Source: Neorhizobium petrolearium
GTDB taxonomy: Bacteria > Pseudomonadota > Alphaproteobacteria > Rhizobiales > Rhizobiaceae
Direction: 5' to 3'
Assembly (NCBI RefSeq): GCF_017873175.1
Contig: NZ_JAGGJW010000001.1
Coordinates: 732,488 to 796,487, forward strand
Length of the DNA stretch: 64,000 bases
Part shown: positions 61,920 to 64,000 of the stretch, piece after piece
How the letters are laid out: each line of letters starts with the position of its first letter
Position numbering within the stretch: the first letter of the stretch is position 1
Program-made: the position numbers and the translations under genes
Notes under the pieces: generated by a model
Seen by the model: only the letters and a program-made list of their open reading frames with translations
Told to the model about the DNA's origin: nothing
The model's database searches: none

Positions 61920-62663
61920 TCAAACAAACCGCACCGCGGCGGTGCCGATGATGATCATCGAGACGGCGATCATCAAGGGCCTGACGGGTAATCTGCGGAC
62001 GACCATTGCGCCGATCGGGGCAGCCAGGATGCCGCCGGCGACCAATCCCAGGGCCGGCGCAAGCTCGCTCCAGCCGAGCGCCAGGATGAAGGTCGCCGAA
62101 ATCGCCATGGTCACGGCGAATTCGGTGAGGTTGGTGGAGCCGATCACCTTTTTCGGGTCGTGGCCGCGGCCGAGCAGGCTGCTCGTCACGATCGGTCCCC
62201 AACCGCCGCCACCCATGGCGTCCAGGAGCCCGCCTGCGCCGCCGATATAGGGCACGATCCAGTCGTGCACGTCGCGCGGGAATTGCGGGCGGAAGGCCTT
62301 GTAGAGGATGAAGAAACCGATGGCGATCAGATAGACCGAGACGAAGGGTTCGATCGCCTTGCCGTCGATATTGGCGAGCACATAGGCGCCGATTGCTCCG
62401 CCGATCATGCCGGCGGGCGCCAGCCTGAGGACGAGCCGCCAGTCGACATTGCGGTGGTAGAGATGCGAAAGTCCCGAGGCCGCGGTCGTGAAGCATTCGG
62501 CGACATGCGTCATGGCGCTGGCCATCGAAGGGACGACGCCGATCGTCAGCAGACTGGTCGTCGTCAGCACGCCGAAGGCCATGCCGAGCGCTCCGTCAAT
62601 GATCTGGGCCAGGAAACCGATGACGACGAAGATGAGGAAGTCGGATGGCAGGAAATCGAACAT
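61920..62663 (-). CDS. TauE/SafE-family permease (sulfite/organosulfonate exporter-like)
   Basis: 247 residues, about eight helices in two repeats. Family marks: FLAQIIDGALGMAFGVLTTT and MGGGGWGPIVTSSLLGRG, each followed by a T-H-x-AE or STN-L-TEF segment (AMTHVAECFTTAASG; IGSTNLTEFAVTMA). Members export sulfite, sulfoacetate or other anions; the substrate here is unknown. Start MFDFLPS behind GGAG; a frame 18 residues longer is open. No link to the cys genes 60 kb away is evident. Confidence 0.88.
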   Translation of the reverse strand: MFDFLPSDFLIFVVIGFLAQIIDGALGMAFGVLTTTSLLTIGVVPSMASAMTHVAECFTTAASGLSHLYHRNVDWRLVLRLAPAGMIGGAIGAYVLANIDGKAIEPFVSVYLIAIGFFILYKAFRPQFPRDVHDWIVPYIGGAGGLLDAMGGGGWGPIVTSSLLGRGHDPKKVIGSTNLTEFAVTMAISATFILALGWSELAPALGLVAGGILAAPIGAMVVRRLPVRPLMIAVSMIIIGTAAVRFV

Positions 62664-62755
62664 CGGCTCCTCGAACTGGCTTGCCTCCAGCCCGATTGTA
62701 ATTCCCCATTCTTCCAAAAGTTCCAGAACGGGAGTCGCCTCAGGCGTTCGGGCTT

Positions 62756-63079
62756 CTATTTTCCTGTCTTCACCATCAGTCTGTCGCCCGGGATCTCGCC
62801 GCCGATCTCGGCCTTTTTCGTCTTCTTGTCGAAGACGCAGATGGCGCTGATCGTCATCTTCGCGCCGACCGCCTTGCCGGAAACGACGGCAAGCCCGTAG
62901 CTCTCGCTGCCGAAAGGATCGACCAGCGCCTCGCCCTTCTCGATGAGACCCTTTGCCGCCGAAACGCAGGCCTTGTCCACCTCCGTCCGGAATTCGGACC
63001 AGGCGTCGTCAGACGAGGCATGGACGGCAGTGGCGCCGACCGAGATCAGGATGGCGGCAAGGGCGGATCGGGTCTTCAT
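62756..63079 (-). CDS. Small periplasmic protein, unknown
   Basis: 107 residues with a Sec signal (SALAAILISVGATAVHA). Mature part about 85 residues with two cysteines (KACVSAAK and SAICVFDKK) that could form a disulfide, and a beta-rich end. No family recognised. Divergent from sodB and 92 bases downstream of the start of the TauE gene, possibly co-transcribed with it. Confidence 0.68.
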   Translation of the reverse strand: MKTRSALAAILISVGATAVHASSDDAWSEFRTEVDKACVSAAKGLIEKGEALVDPFGSESYGLAVVSGKAVGAKMTISAICVFDKKTKKAEIGGEIPGDRLMVKTGK

Positions 63080-63250
63080 GAAAAGGCTCCATAGGGGTGA
63101 ATCGGCCCGTTTCTTGTATGCCGAAAATTCAGCGAGGTCTTGTCCCTGCGGGCTTGATTTTTGGCAACATCACCGTTGCCTCTTGGCCGCTCCGCTCCTA
63201 TGTTCCGCCTCGACCCTTGTTCAAGGTGTTTGCTGAAAAGGAGTAAGACA

Positions 63251-63853
63251 ATGGCCTTCGAACTTCCTGAACTCCCCTACGATTACGAAGCACTTTCGCC
63301 CTACATGTCGAAGGAAACGCTGGAATTCCATCACGACAAGCACCACAAGGCTTATGTCGACACGGGCAACAAGCTCGCCGCAGAAGCAGGCCTCGGCGAC
63401 CTGTCGGTCGAGGAAGTCGTGAAGAAGTCCTTCGGCACCCATCAGACCCTCTTCAACAATGCCGCCCAGCACTACAACCACATCCATTTCTGGAAGTGGA
63501 TGAAGAAGGGCGGCGGCGGCACCTCGCTGCCGGGCAAGTTGCAGGCGGCGATCGACAGCGATCTCGGCGGCTACGACAAGTTCAAGGCGGATTTCATCGC
63601 CGCCGGCACGACCCAGTTCGGCTCCGGCTGGGCCTGGGTTTCGGTGAAAGACGGCAAGCTCGTCATCTCCAAGACCCCGAACGGTGAAAACCCGCTGGTG
63701 CACGGCGCCGACCCGATCCTCGGCGTCGATGTCTGGGAGCATTCCTACTACATCGACTACCGCAATGCCCGTCCGAAATATCTCGAAGCCTTCGTCGACA
63801 GCCTGATCAACTGGGATTACGTGCTCGAACGCTACGAAGCCGCGACGAAGTAA
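63251..63853 (+). CDS. sodB: Superoxide dismutase, Fe type
   Basis: 200 residues, full length. Converts superoxide to oxygen and H2O2. Metal ligands: His27 in EFHHDKHHKAY, His77 in AAQHYNHIHFW, then Asp and His in DVWEHSYYIDY. Gln73 in NNAAQ is the iron-type position (manganese forms have Gly there). GTTQFGSGWAWV is the second signature. Ribosome-binding site AAGGAG. A terminator lies 26 bases beyond the stop. Confidence 0.96.
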   Translation: MAFELPELPYDYEALSPYMSKETLEFHHDKHHKAYVDTGNKLAAEAGLGDLSVEEVVKKSFGTHQTLFNNAAQHYNHIHFWKWMKKGGGGTSLPGKLQAAIDSDLGGYDKFKADFIAAGTTQFGSGWAWVSVKDGKLVISKTPNGENPLVHGADPILGVDVWEHSYYIDYRNARPKYLEAFVDSLINWDYVLERYEAATK

Positions 63854-63879
63854 ACGGCGGCCATCGCTGATCTTCACAG

Positions 63880-63914
63880 CACCCGGCACCGCAAGGTGTC
63901 GGGTGTTTTTGTTT
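63880..63914 (+). terminator. Rho-independent terminator of sodB
   Basis: Eleven-bp stem CACCCGGCACC / GGTGTCGGGTG with one G-T pair and tetraloop GCAA, then TTTTTGTTT. The sequence that follows it directly begins a group II intron. Confidence 0.9.
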
Positions 63915-64000
63915 GTGCGCCCAGCATGGGCGCACTCTTGTGGGTGGAAGTCCCACCGTAAGCTGGTCATGACGAGCGAAGTGAAGCGCAACTGCGCAAG
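63915..64000 (+). mobile_element. 5' end of a group II intron (truncated by window edge)
   Basis: From 63915 the sequence reads GTGCGCCCAGCATGGGCGCA, the GUGYG start of group II introns, where GTGCGCCC and GGGCGCAC can form the first stem, followed by GTGGGTGGAAGTCCCACC and then GAGCGAAGTGAAGCGC, as in domain I of many bacterial introns. Only 86 bases are in the window; the reverse-transcriptase ORF would lie beyond. Insertion straight after a terminator stem and T-run is the habit of class C introns. Confidence 0.75.

Noticed and set aside
60823..62496. Minus-strand frame of 557 codons across the aminotransferase and TauE genes
   Set aside because: It spans two opposite genes and their gap without a ribosome-binding site. 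Only the short toxin-like piece within it (61798-61917) has family likeness.

Overview
This window is high-GC bacterial chromosome and almost certainly comes from the family Rhizobiaceae (Rhizobium/Agrobacterium/Ensifer group). The evidence is a cysHDN sulfate-assimilation operon behind an Rrf2 regulator, a choline-sulfate betCBA operon, an R. etli-type (class 3) asparaginase, an OhrR/Ohr pair, the paired MBL exonuclease and ATP-dependent DNA ligase, a TIGR03808-type Tat beta-helix protein, and two copies of a palindromic intergenic repeat of the rhizobial RIME kind. I saw no tRNA, rRNA, CRISPR array, prophage or transposase. The genus is not decided by what I can see.

Layout. 1-6.4 kb: sulfur assimilation (cysN cut by the left edge, cysD, cysH, a divergent Rrf2 regulator), a nitrilase-fold amidase, a GreA-like protein and a lone sulfate-binding protein gene. 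6.4-9.2 kb: a CLC chloride channel, a DUF6152/membrane protein pair and an antitoxin-like orphan. 9.2-14 kb: betC-betB-betA for making glycine betaine from choline sulfate. 14-20.4 kb: an HdeD-like membrane protein with a possible FixK/FNR box, an EAL-CBS-GGDEF protein, a quinone oxidoreductase, a small DUF1127 gene with an elaborate leader region, a DUF3750 protein and an asparaginase. 20.7-29.8 kb: an acetyltransferase, regulators (DeoR, LysR, MarR), glutathione transferases, a beta-helix Tat protein, a PAS-GAF-GGDEF cyclase and a ParD antitoxin beside a frameshifted ParE toxin.

29.9-45.9 kb: a DHA2 drug exporter divergent from its MarR regulator, a membrane protein with HEAT-like repeats, the exonuclease-ligase pair, a Tat alpha/beta hydrolase, two tandem L,D-transpeptidase lipoproteins, ohrR/ohr, a translationally coupled aldo-keto reductase and GMC oxidoreductase, and a MarR-controlled DUF899-DUF1579-VOC operon followed by a PhnA-like gene. 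46-64 kb: a HerA-like DUF853 ATPase, a small gene behind a striking ACGT-rich operator, a CorA Mg transporter with a structured uORF leader, an RTX calcium-binding protein, hydrolase and aldo-keto reductase genes, an MFS/LysR pair, a GST, ChaC, Tam methyltransferase, an IlvE-like aminotransferase, a TauE/SafE permease and an Fe-type superoxide dismutase.

The most unusual points are as follows. What looks like the 5' end of a group II intron sits immediately after the sodB terminator at the right edge, the usual landing site of class C introns. The corA leader combines a 19-codon uORF with a hairpin that would hide the Shine-Dalgarno sequence. The DUF1127 gene is preceded by a 24-codon ORF with a strong ribosome-binding site and its own terminator. 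Several decayed toxin or enzyme genes are scattered between the housekeeping genes. No single wholly new multi-gene defence or mobile system is evident; the DUF899 operon and the AKR-GMC pair are the best candidates for undescribed chemistry.
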